DNA of 64,000 nucleotides from Mesorhizobium sp. RMAD-H1 (GTDB lineage Bacteria; Pseudomonadota; Alphaproteobacteria; Rhizobiales; Rhizobiaceae): NCBI RefSeq assembly GCF_014191375.1, contig NZ_JACHWN010000007.1, positions 62,001 to 126,000 of the forward strand, read 5' to 3'. Shown piece by piece: positions 44,737 to 52,499 of this stretch (position 1 is its first letter; each line of letters starts with the position of its first letter). The notes under the pieces were generated by a model. It saw only the letters and a program-made list of their open reading frames with translations, ran no database searches and was not told where the DNA came from. The position numbers and the translations under genes were made by a program.

Positions 44737-45146
44737 GATTTCCGAAGGCGCAACGCTGCGCGTCGGCGGCAGGCAGATACTGCAGGAAACCGACGGCTTC
44801 TACATGCAGCCCACCGTCTTCGACGTGACGTCTGACATGACGCTCGCGAAGGAAGAGGTGTTCGGCCCGATCCTGTCGATCATTCCCTTCGATACGGAGG
44901 AAGACGCGCTCGCCATCGCCAACGCCACCGAATACGGCCTCGCCTCGCCGTCTGACCTCGAACCTGTCACGCGCCCACCACAAGGTGCACGGCATCCGGG
45001 CCGGCGTCGTCCATGTCAACACCTATGGCGGCGCCGACAACACCGTGCCGCTCGGCGGCGTCAAGCAGTCCGGCAACGGCCACGATAGGTCCCTGCATGC
45101 GCTCGACAAGTATGTGGACCTTAAGACGGCCTGGATTCAGCTCTGA
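44737..45146 (+). pseudogene. 5'-truncated and frameshifted aldehyde dehydrogenase
   Basis: Only the C-terminal third of an aldehyde dehydrogenase survives. The in-frame part holds [20 protein letters not shown] and [20 protein letters not shown] frame shift near 44950 then moves the remainder ([20 protein letters not shown], ending KTAWIQL) into another frame down to the stop at 45146. The catalytic Cys and NAD-binding regions are absent. Homology to the PuuC/aminoaldehyde type is suggested by the end. It is a relic left by the deletion or insertion that formed this junction. Confidence 0.8.
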
Positions 45147-45187
45147 TCGGCGATCATATTGCGGAGGCTGCATGGCCTCCGGGTCTT

Positions 45188-45974
45188 TTATTCCGCAATA
45201 GCCAACGTCGGCAGGTCCACGGTGCCGGCGCCGCCGTCGATGGTCAGGATCGCGCCGTTGATCATCGACGCCTCGTGCGATGCGAGGAAGGCGACGGCAT
45301 TGGCGACGTCCTCGGGCAGGAGGCGCGGCCGAGCGGCACGTCCTTCGTCACCAGCGCATAGGCTTCGTCCCGCGAGGCGAGGCCATGCTTCTCGATAATC
45401 ATCCGCATCTCCTCGTCCGCCATCGGCGTCCTCACCCAACCGGCGCAGACGGTGTTCGTTCGCACGCCGTTTCGGCCGTAGTCGCGCGCCAGCGACTTGG
45501 CGAGACCGGTCAGCGCATGTTTCATGGTCACGTAGCCCGCCGCATCCGGCCCCGCGAACAGGCCGGCGATCGACGATACCATCACGATCGCGCCCCTGCG
45601 CTCGATCAGTGACGGCAGACAGGCCCGCGCGCTGACGAACGCCGTGTCGAGATTGAGCCGTGCCGCAAGCGCCCAGGTCTCGTCGGACATCTCGATCGTC
45701 GAACCGACGTCATGGCCGCCCGCAGTGCCACCAGCACGTCGATGCCGCCGAAGCGCTCCACTATCCCGCCGACCGCCGCCGACATGCCGGAACGGTCCGG
45801 GGCGTCGGCCTGGAAGATCGCCGCACCTGTTTCCGCGGCCACGGTTTCGAGCGGTTCGCGCCGGCGGCCGATAAGCGCGAGGTTGGTCCCCTCGCTGGCG
45901 AGCCTGCGCGCCGCCGCCGCGCCGATGCCCGTTCCGCCGCCGGTGATCACTGCCGTCCTGTCCTTGAAGCGCAT
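45188..45974 (-). pseudogene. Short-chain dehydrogenase with two frame shifts
   Basis: A complete SDR can be assembled only by changing frame twice. The N-terminal part (VITGGGTGIGAAAARRLASE, start at 45974) breaks near 45725 at what should be the NNAG segment. The middle part holds SSIAGLFAGPDAAGYVTMKH with a Tyr-x3-Lys-like pattern. A second break near 45330 leads to PEDVANAVAFLASHEASMIN and LTIDGGAG at the end. It is probably inactive, but sequencing error at the two points cannot be excluded. It is divergent from the amidohydrolase. Confidence 0.78.
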
Positions 45975-46002
45975 ATCGATCCTCCCTTCACCCGTCCGCA
46001 TA

Positions 46003-46084
46003 ATATTTAACGTGTGAAATATATTGACAGTGCCGGGCTCCCGCTGCAATCTGATAATTGAAAGGGTGGTTCACATATTGAACC
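46003..46084. promoter_or_regulatory. Two related dyads between the SDR relic and the amidohydrolase operon
   Basis: GGTTCA-N5-TGAACC (46068-46084) is a perfect dyad, and the imperfect 20-bp dyad at 46003-46022 contains a similar TTTCACA/GTTAAA pattern when read on the minus strand. A TTGACA at 46024-46029 followed by TGCAATCT at 17-base spacing could be the operon promoter between them. No regulator gene is adjacent. Confidence 0.55.
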
Positions 46085-46103
46085 GTGAGGAGGATGCCCC
46101 GAC

Positions 46104-47765
46104 ATGACAGTTTCACGCCACAGTCCCGACCTGATCCTGACCAACGGACGCATTTACACGGTCGGCGGCAAGGACATGTGGGTCGAGGCGGTGGCGATCA
46201 CGGGCGGGCGAATTATCGCCGCCGGCAGCGCCGCCCAAATCGGCGCGCTTCGGGAACCGGAAACCGAAATCGAGGACCTCGGCGGCCGCATGGCGATGCC
46301 CGGCTTCGTCGACGTCCATAATCACATCCTGATGGCCGGCCAGTCGGCGCTCTACGAACTGCAATTCCCGCCGTCCTCCACTCTCGACGAGATATGCGGC
46401 CATGTCCGCGCCTATGCCGAGAAGGCCGCGCCCGGCCAGTGGATCGTCGGCAACCAGTGGGGTGCCGACATGATGGCAGTGCTCAACAGCGCAGAGTCCC
46501 TCGCCAGGCTTGACGACGCTAGCCTCGGCCACCCTGTCTTCCTGCGCGACGAGACCATGCACAACCGCTGGGCCAACAGCGAGGCGATGCGGCTGGCCGG
46601 CATCTTTGGCAACCAGCCCGATCCGCCGCAGGGCGCATTTCTCCGCGACCCCGCGACCGGCCGGCTGAGCGGCGTGCTGGTCGAATCCGCCTCGGGCATC
46701 GTCGAACTCGCCGCCTCCAAAGACTTCAGCCCCGAAATGGCGCGCGCCGCGGTGAAGCGCGCCGTCAAGATCGCCAACGGGCTCGGCGTCACCTCCTTCC
46801 AGGACGCGGCGACGACATTGCCGATCCTCGAAGCGCTCGCCGCGCTCGACCGCGCAGGCGAACTCTCGGCCTGGGCCGTTGCCTCGCTGCCGCTCATCCA
46901 GCCGAGCTTCCTGTTCGGCACGACGGGCGACGAACTGCTCGCGGTGCGGAACGACTACCGCACCGCCCATGTCCGGCCGGATTTCACCAAGATCTTCCTC
47001 GACGGCGTGCCGGGCGCCCAGACCGCGGCCTTCCACGACGCCTATGTCGCCGATCCCGCTCATCCGCACGGCCATCGCGGCGACCTGCTGGTGGACCTGC
47101 CTGAGATGGTCCGGATGGTGGACAAGTCCGAGCGGCTTGGCATGGGCCTCAAGGTCCATTGCGCCGGCGACCGCGCGGTGACGCAGATGCTCGATGCCGT
47201 CGAGGCCGTACGGCATTTCCGCGGCCCCACCACCATCCGCCACCATATCGCGCATGCGAGCTACATCCGTCCCAAGGACATCGGGCGCTTCGCCGAACTG
47301 AACGTCGTCGGCGATCTCTGCCCGATGATCTGGTATCCGACAACCTTCCTCGAAGGCCACAAGGCGGTCATGGGCGAGGAGCGCGCCACCCGCTTCTGGC
47401 CGATCGCGGAACTCCAGAAATCCGGCGCGCTGCTCGCCGGCGGCTCGGATTGGCCGGTCATCCCGGTGCCCGACCCCTGGCATGGCATCGAGGGCATGGT
47501 GACGCGCCAGAACCCGTCCGGCGCCTTCCCGGGCGTTTCGCTCTGGCCCGAGCAGGCGATCGACCTCGCCAGCGCCATCCGCATCTATACGCTCAATTCC
47601 GCCATCGCCATGGGCATCGACGCGATTACCGGCTCGATCGAGCCGGGAAAATCCGCCGACATCATCGTGCTCGACCAGAATGTCTTCGACGTCCCGGCCG
47701 ACCGAATCGCCGACACGAAAGTGATCATGACCTTTTTCGAGGGCCGTGCCGTTCATCAGGCATGA
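46104..47765 (+). CDS. Amidohydrolase superfamily protein, YtcJ-like
   Basis: A 553-residue metal-dependent hydrolase. The metal ligands are visible in DVHNHILMA (His-x-His), LKVHCAGDRA (His), HHIAHASYI (His) and GGSDWPVIP (Asp). A composite beta domain wraps the barrel, and SIEPGKSADIIVLDQN is the usual C-terminal signature. YtcJ-like proteins cleave amide, carbamate or ester bonds in small molecules. It starts the GC-rich operon and is followed 54 bases later by the Liv-type binding protein, so the imported compound is probably an amide or N-acyl amino acid that it hydrolyses. Confidence 0.88.
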   Translation: MTVSRHSPDLILTNGRIYTVGGKDMWVEAVAITGGRIIAAGSAAQIGALREPETEIEDLGGRMAMPGFVDVHNHILMAGQSALYELQFPPSSTLDEICGHVRAYAEKAAPGQWIVGNQWGADMMAVLNSAESLARLDDASLGHPVFLRDETMHNRWANSEAMRLAGIFGNQPDPPQGAFLRDPATGRLSGVLVESASGIVELAASKDFSPEMARAAVKRAVKIANGLGVTSFQDAATTLPILEALAALDRAGELSAWAVASLPLIQPSFLFGTTGDELLAVRNDYRTAHVRPDFTKIFLDGVPGAQTAAFHDAYVADPAHPHGHRGDLLVDLPEMVRMVDKSERLGMGLKVHCAGDRAVTQMLDAVEAVRHFRGPTTIRHHIAHASYIRPKDIGRFAELNVVGDLCPMIWYPTTFLEGHKAVMGEERATRFWPIAELQKSGALLAGGSDWPVIPVPDPWHGIEGMVTRQNPSGAFPGVSLWPEQAIDLASAIRIYTLNSAIAMGIDAITGSIEPGKSADIIVLDQNVFDVPADRIADTKVIMTFFEGRAVHQA

Positions 47766-47819
47766 GCCCGGGGAGCGCCGCGCGCGAGGAACGCGCGGCT
47801 AAACAAGAAAGGGAACGAA

Positions 47820-48998
47820 ATGCAGATCCACAAGACAACCAGCACGGCGCTTGCGGGCACCGCAGCGCTGGCGCTTTCCGCCGGCCTCGCCTCGGCGGCG
47901 CCGACCTGCGAGAACGGGCCGATCCAGATCGGCGCCGTCTCCACCGTAACCGGCATCGTCGATTTCTCCGACGCCCCGAAGGCGGCCAAGGCCGTGTTCG
48001 ACCAGCTCAACGAGGCCGGCGGCATCAACGGTTGCAAGATCGAATATTCGATCGCCGACGACAAGGCCGACCCGCAGGTCGCGGCCCAGGCGGCGCGTGA
48101 CCTGATCGACAACAAGGAGGTCGTCGTTCTCGGCGGCGGCGCCTCGCTGCTCGATTGCGCAGTCAATGCCGGCACCTATGCCCGCAACGACGTGCTCTCC
48201 GTCCAGGGCGTCGGCGTCGATCCGCTCTGCTTCAATGCGCCGAGCGTCGCGCCGGTCAATGTCGGCCCCTATACGCTGACCACGGTCATGCTGGACTACG
48301 CCACCAGGAATCTCGGCTCGCAGAAGGCCTGCGCCTTCTTCGCCATCATCGGCGGCACGCAGGAGGCCTATGCGGCGGCGGTGGCCGACTGGGAAAGGAT
48401 GAGCGGCAAGAAGATCACGCTCGTTGACATGACGCTGCCGCTGCAGGGCGACCTGACGCCCTATGTCATCAAGGCGCGCGACGCCGGCTGCGACGCGGTG
48501 CTGACCAACCAGGTCGAACCGGGCGTCGTGCAATGGGTCAAGACCGCCGACGCGCAGAAGGTCTCCGGCATCAACTGGCTGTTCCTCGCGCCGGGGTACA
48601 CCGAAGGCGTCGCCAAGGCGCTCGCGGACTCAAAGCAGCCGATCTATATCGGCACGGAATGGGAGCCCTATACCGAGCAGGACAGCGAGGCGAACAAGGA
48701 TTGGATCGCGACGATGGACAAAGCGGGCCTGCCGAAGACCGCCTTCTCGCAGGGCGGCTACATGGCGGCCAGGGTGCTGATCGACACGATCTCGGGCATC
48801 GAAGGCGAAGTGACGCGTGAATCGGTCACCGCCGCGCTCAAGGAGGGCAAGGAGCTGAAATACCCGATCGCAGGCAGCCCCTATGTTTTCGGCGACGCCG
48901 AAAAGCACTCGCCGATGAAGGCCTCGAAGATCATGCAACTGGTCGGCGGCAAGTGGACGGTGAAGACGCAGGACTGGTTCACGCTGCCGGCGGAGTGA
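47820..48998 (+). CDS. livK: Branched-chain-amino-acid-type ABC substrate-binding protein
   Basis: A 392-residue type I periplasmic-binding protein. A Sec signal peptide ends at GLASAA/PTC near residue 27, and the mature start PIQIGAVSTVTGIVDF is typical of LivJ/LivK relatives. Cys pairs near residues 30 and 70 could form a disulfide. LivK-like proteins bind leucine-type amino acids but also amides, urea and aromatic compounds. The ligand is inferred only as a small amide-like molecule from the amidohydrolase neighbour. Confidence 0.9.
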   Translation: MQIHKTTSTALAGTAALALSAGLASAAPTCENGPIQIGAVSTVTGIVDFSDAPKAAKAVFDQLNEAGGINGCKIEYSIADDKADPQVAAQAARDLIDNKEVVVLGGGASLLDCAVNAGTYARNDVLSVQGVGVDPLCFNAPSVAPVNVGPYTLTTVMLDYATRNLGSQKACAFFAIIGGTQEAYAAAVADWERMSGKKITLVDMTLPLQGDLTPYVIKARDAGCDAVLTNQVEPGVVQWVKTADAQKVSGINWLFLAPGYTEGVAKALADSKQPIYIGTEWEPYTEQDSEANKDWIATMDKAGLPKTAFSQGGYMAARVLIDTISGIEGEVTRESVTAALKEGKELKYPIAGSPYVFGDAEKHSPMKASKIMQLVGGKWTVKTQDWFTLPAE

Positions 48999-49058
48999 CA
49001 TCGGAAAAGACCCCTCCCCAACCCCTCCCGCCGACATGCCGATTACCCGGAGACCATA

Positions 49059-49928
49059 ATGAACTCTCTCTTCACAGCCGCGGTCGCCGGCCTCTCCGCA
49101 GGGGGTGCCTATGCGATACTCGGCGTCTGCGCGATCTTCACCTACCGGCTCGTCGCGGTGGTGAACTTCACCGGCGCGGCGATCGGCGCGGCAGGAACAT
49201 TCGCCATGGTCGGGCTCTACGAACTCGGCATGCCGCTGCTGCTCGCATCCATCCTCGGGGTAATCGCCGGTGCGCTGGCCGGCGCCGCCATCGGCCTCGT
49301 CATGACCACATGGTTCGCCAATTCCATCGCTTCCACCAAGGCGGCGGTGACGGCGGCGCTGCTGGTGGGCATCATCGCGGTCGGCCTCAGGCTGACGGGC
49401 GGCCAGCATCCGCACTATTTCCCCGAACTGATCCCCGGCTCCGCGTTTCGGCTGGCCGGCGTGGAGGTCACCTGGGCGGCGGTGACGACGCTCGTCCTCG
49501 CCGTCGTCTTCACCGTGCTGACCGAACAGTTTCTCGCCCGCACCCGCACCGGCCTGCAGCTCCGCGCGCTGTCGCAGCGACCGATGGCTGCCGAGCTTAT
49601 CGGCATCCGCGTGCGGCTGCTGGCACTCGGCGTCTGGGCGGTGACCGGCGCGGTGACCGCCTCCGCACTGATGATCATCGCGCCGCTGCGCTCGCCGGAC
49701 TTTGCCTCGCTCAGCCTGCTTGTCGTCCCGGCGCTGGCCGCCGCGCTGATCGGCGCGTTCACCAGCTTCCGCGCAGCACTGGCCGGCGGTGTCATGATCG
49801 GCGTGCTGGAAGGCGCGGTCAGCGCCGTCGATTTCGTGAGCAAGTATCGCAGCACGGTACCCTTCATCGTCATCCTGGCCGTGCTTCTGTGGTCGCAGAG
49901 AGGAGCCCGCTGGGATGAGGCACGCTAG
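49059..49928 (+). CDS. livH: Branched-chain-amino-acid-type ABC permease, LivH
   Basis: A 289-residue permease with about eight membrane segments. The N-terminal SAGGAYAILGVCAIF matches the LivH family start, and GLQLRALSQRPMAAELIG is the ATPase-contact loop region. It overlaps the following LivM-LivG fusion by 14 bases. Composition is high in GC and uses C/G in third positions. Confidence 0.9.
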   Translation: MNSLFTAAVAGLSAGGAYAILGVCAIFTYRLVAVVNFTGAAIGAAGTFAMVGLYELGMPLLLASILGVIAGALAGAAIGLVMTTWFANSIASTKAAVTAALLVGIIAVGLRLTGGQHPHYFPELIPGSAFRLAGVEVTWAAVTTLVLAVVFTVLTEQFLARTRTGLQLRALSQRPMAAELIGIRVRLLALGVWAVTGAVTASALMIIAPLRSPDFASLSLLVVPALAAALIGAFTSFRAALAGGVMIGVLEGAVSAVDFVSKYRSTVPFIVILAVLLWSQRGARWDEAR

Positions 49929-51627
49929 TTTCCGCGCCGCCGCCGTTACCGCGCTGTCGCTCGCCGCGGTCGGCGCGCTGGTGCTGCTGCTCCTGCCCAA
50001 ATACTGGGTATTCCTGATCACCGCCGTCTTCATCGTCGGCATCGCGCTCCAGAGCCTCGGACTGGTCACCGGGCGCACCGGCATGATTTCGCTCTGCCAG
50101 ATGTCGTTTGCCGGCGTCGGCGCCTGGGTCACAGGCTGGCTCAACGTCATCGATGCGCCGGGCGGCCTCATGGTCTGGATGCTGGCCGGCGGGCTTGCGG
50201 CCGTGCCTGTTGGCGTCGCCATCGGCCTGCCGGCGCTGAGGCTTCGCGGCATCAATCTCGCCATCGTCACGCTCGGCTTGGCCGCGGCCTTCGACACGGT
50301 GCTCGCCACCATCACCTTCCCCGGCCAGACCACATTTACGCAGGTCGCGCGGCCCGGCCTGTTCGACAGCGACCGGGGCTATTTCGTCTTCGTGCTGCTA
50401 GTCTACGGCATCATCGCGGTCGCGCTCGAATTCCTCAGCCGCTCGCGGCTCGGCGCCTCATGGCTCGCGGTCAGGCATTCCGAACGCGCCGCGGCCGCAT
50501 ACGGCATCTCCATCCCCCGCGCCAAGCTCAGCGCCTTCGCGATCAGCGCCTTTATCTCGGGCATTTCGGGCGGGCTGCTGGCGGGCTATCTCGGCACGCT
50601 GGTGTCGGACAATTTCTCGATGATGCAGTCGCTCGCGCTCTTCGCCGTCGCCACCATGGTCGGCGCGCATTTCACGCTCGGCGCCCTCATCGGCGGCATT
50701 CTCATTACGCTTTTCCCCGAGCTTCTCCGCCGCCTCAACCTGCCGCAGGATGTTGGCAACGTCTTCTTCGCGCTCGGCGCCGTGCAGGCGCTTTCGACCG
50801 GCGAGACGATCGCGGAGACCTGGGCGCGGCTCGGCCACAAGCTCCGGCCGAAGCGCAGGATCGAGACTGCGACGGCATCCGGCGCGCTGCCTGCCAGGGC
50901 AGATTACGGCCGGGGCATCGCGCTCGAAGTTCGCGACCTCACCGTCCGCTATGGCGCCGTCGCCGCCCTCGACAAGGTCAATCTGGACGTGCCGTCGGGC
51001 AAGGTCGTCGGCCTCGTTGGCCCCAATGGCGCCGGCAAGTCCACCATGGTCGATGCAATCGCCGGTTTCCTGGACCGCTACGAGGGCTCGATCCTCCTGA
51101 ACGGCAGACCGCTCGAAGGATTGTCCGCCACCGCCCGCGCCCGGCTCGGCATCCGCCGCACCTGGCAGACCACCCGCATCGCGCCGGAGCTCGGCGTTCG
51201 CGAATATCTCCGCCTTGCGGCCGGCCCGATCCGGGAGAGCGAACTCGAAGGCCTGCTCGCCTGGATCGGCGGCCCCGGCCCGGATACGCCGATCGCCTCG
51301 GTCGATGCCGGCACGCGCCGCCTGCTCGACGTCGCTGGCGTGGTCGCGGCGCGCCCGCCGGTAATCCTGCTCGACGAGCCGGCAGCCGGCGTCTCCTATG
51401 ACGAGGCGCTCAAGCTCGGCGAACGCATCGCGGCGATTCCCGAGGCCTTCGGCAGCGCGGTGCTCCTGATCGAGCACGATATGGACCTGGTGCGGCGGGC
51501 ATGTTCAGCCATCACCGTGTTCGATTTCGGCCGCGTGATCGCCACGGGCAGCCCACATGCCGTGCTGGAAATGCCGGTCGTGCAGAAGGCCTATATGGGC
51601 GTGGAATTCGAGGAGGCTGCTGAATGA
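49915..51627 (+). CDS. LivM-LivG fusion: permease plus ATP-binding protein
   Basis: A 570-residue fusion of two transporter subunits. Residues 1 to about 310 are LivM-like with about eight membrane segments. Residues about 330-570 are an ABC ATPase with Walker A GPNGAGKST, Walker B VILLDEPAAG and switch IEHDMDL. The signature motif, normally LSxGxQRRLE in LivG, reads SVDAGTRRLLD here. That is a weakened form, so this half may be catalytically impaired and rely on the LivF partner. Fused LivM/LivG proteins are known but are less common than separate genes. Confidence 0.9.
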   Translation: MRHASFRAAAVTALSLAAVGALVLLLLPKYWVFLITAVFIVGIALQSLGLVTGRTGMISLCQMSFAGVGAWVTGWLNVIDAPGGLMVWMLAGGLAAVPVGVAIGLPALRLRGINLAIVTLGLAAAFDTVLATITFPGQTTFTQVARPGLFDSDRGYFVFVLLVYGIIAVALEFLSRSRLGASWLAVRHSERAAAAYGISIPRAKLSAFAISAFISGISGGLLAGYLGTLVSDNFSMMQSLALFAVATMVGAHFTLGALIGGILITLFPELLRRLNLPQDVGNVFFALGAVQALSTGETIAETWARLGHKLRPKRRIETATASGALPARADYGRGIALEVRDLTVRYGAVAALDKVNLDVPSGKVVGLVGPNGAGKSTMVDAIAGFLDRYEGSILLNGRPLEGLSATARARLGIRRTWQTTRIAPELGVREYLRLAAGPIRESELEGLLAWIGGPGPDTPIASVDAGTRRLLDVAGVVAARPPVILLDEPAAGVSYDEALKLGERIAAIPEAFGSAVLLIEHDMDLVRRACSAITVFDFGRVIATGSPHAVLEMPVVQKAYMGVEFEEAAE

Positions 51628-52325
51628 CCAGGCTCTCGATCAAGGATCTTCATGTCGATCGCGGCGGCATTCCGGTCATCCGCGGCGTCGATTTCGAGGC
51701 TCGGAGCGGCGAGATCAGCGTGCTGCTCGGCTCGAACGGCGCGGGCAAGACGACGCTGCTCGAAAGCCTCTCAGGCATCATTCCGGCCAGATCGGGCGCG
51801 ATTGCGCTCGACGACGCCGTGCTCACGAAGCTGCGCCCGGGCGCCCGGGCCAAGGCAGGACTCAGCCATGTCGAGCAGGGCCGCACCGTCTTCCCCGAGA
51901 TGACGACAGAAGAAAATCTCAAGGTCGCGCTGCATCCCGATGCGGAACTTAAAGAGGCTTACGACCTCTTCCCCGAACTGATGCAGCGCCGCACCGTCAA
52001 AGCCGGCATGCTGTCGGGCGGCGAACAGCAGATGGTCGTCATCGCCCGCTCCATCGTCAGCCGGCCGCGCGTCATCATGATCGACGAAATGTCCTCCGGC
52101 CTCGCGCCCGTCATCGTCAGCCGCCTGATGCGCGCCGTGCGGCAGCTTGCCGACAGCGGCATGGCGGTGGTGCTGGTCGAGCAGTTTGCGGCGTTGGCGC
52201 TCGCCATCGGCAACCGGGCCTATGTGCTCCGACGCGGCCGGGTGGTCTATGACGGCGGCTGCGAGGCGCTGGCGCGCGATCCCGCGCATCTCCACCGTCT
52301 CTATCTCGGCGACGCGGCTGCCTGA
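51624..52325 (+). CDS. livF: Branched-chain-amino-acid-type ABC ATP-binding protein, LivF
   Basis: A 233-residue ABC ATPase with Walker A GSNGAGKTT, the LivF-type segment GLSHVEQGRTVFPEMTTEEN, signature LSGGEQQMVVIARSI and Walker B VIMIDEMSSG. The Glu-to-Met detail after DE is common in LivF. The switch segment VVLVEQFAALAL has the Glu-Gln form of LivF rather than a switch His. It overlaps the fusion gene by 4 bases and ends the operon. Confidence 0.92.
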   Translation: MTRLSIKDLHVDRGGIPVIRGVDFEARSGEISVLLGSNGAGKTTLLESLSGIIPARSGAIALDDAVLTKLRPGARAKAGLSHVEQGRTVFPEMTTEENLKVALHPDAELKEAYDLFPELMQRRTVKAGMLSGGEQQMVVIARSIVSRPRVIMIDEMSSGLAPVIVSRLMRAVRQLADSGMAVVLVEQFAALALAIGNRAYVLRRGRVVYDGGCEALARDPAHLHRLYLGDAAA

Positions 52326-52345
52326 GCCGCCCCGCCGCAACGAAA

Positions 52346-52367
52346 AGCCGGGTGCTGCGACCCGGCT
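52346..52367 (+). terminator. Terminator hairpin after the Liv operon
   Basis: AGCCGGGT (52346-52353), loop GCTGCG, ACCCGGCT (52360-52367), 21 bases past the livF stop and preceded by an A run. Only TCTT follows downstream, so efficiency is uncertain. Confidence 0.7.
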
Positions 52368-52393
52368 CCAGTCTTCCGCGGCGTGGCTGCGCG

Positions 52394-52474
52394 TCATCCG
52401 CCAAAGCTTCCCACCTGTGTCGGCACGTTGACGTAGTTGCGGTCGAAATAGAGAAAAATCGGCTCGCGCTCATG
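52394..52474 (-). pseudogene. Short C-terminal gene relic at the right edge of the inserted block
   Basis: On the minus strand an open stretch ends in a stop and encodes HEREPIFLYFDRNYVNVPTQ plus VGSFGG. It reads like the real end of a protein (aromatic and strand-like), but no upstream portion exists: the sequence before it is the convergent operon's other side. I do not recognise the family. It is consistent with a gene cut at the right junction of the GC-rich block. Confidence 0.4.
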
Positions 52475-52499
52475 AACAGCCTGGGAGGTAACTCGCGGT

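Noticed and set aside
46113-47756. A 547-codon open frame antisense to the amidohydrolase
   Set aside because: Same reasoning: no domain, and the plus strand encodes all amidohydrolase metal ligands.
48630-50333. A 567-codon minus-strand frame spanning the Liv binding protein and permease genes
   Set aside because: It crosses two genuine genes and their gap and is full of low-complexity Arg/Asp/Gly; it is a GC-rich shadow.
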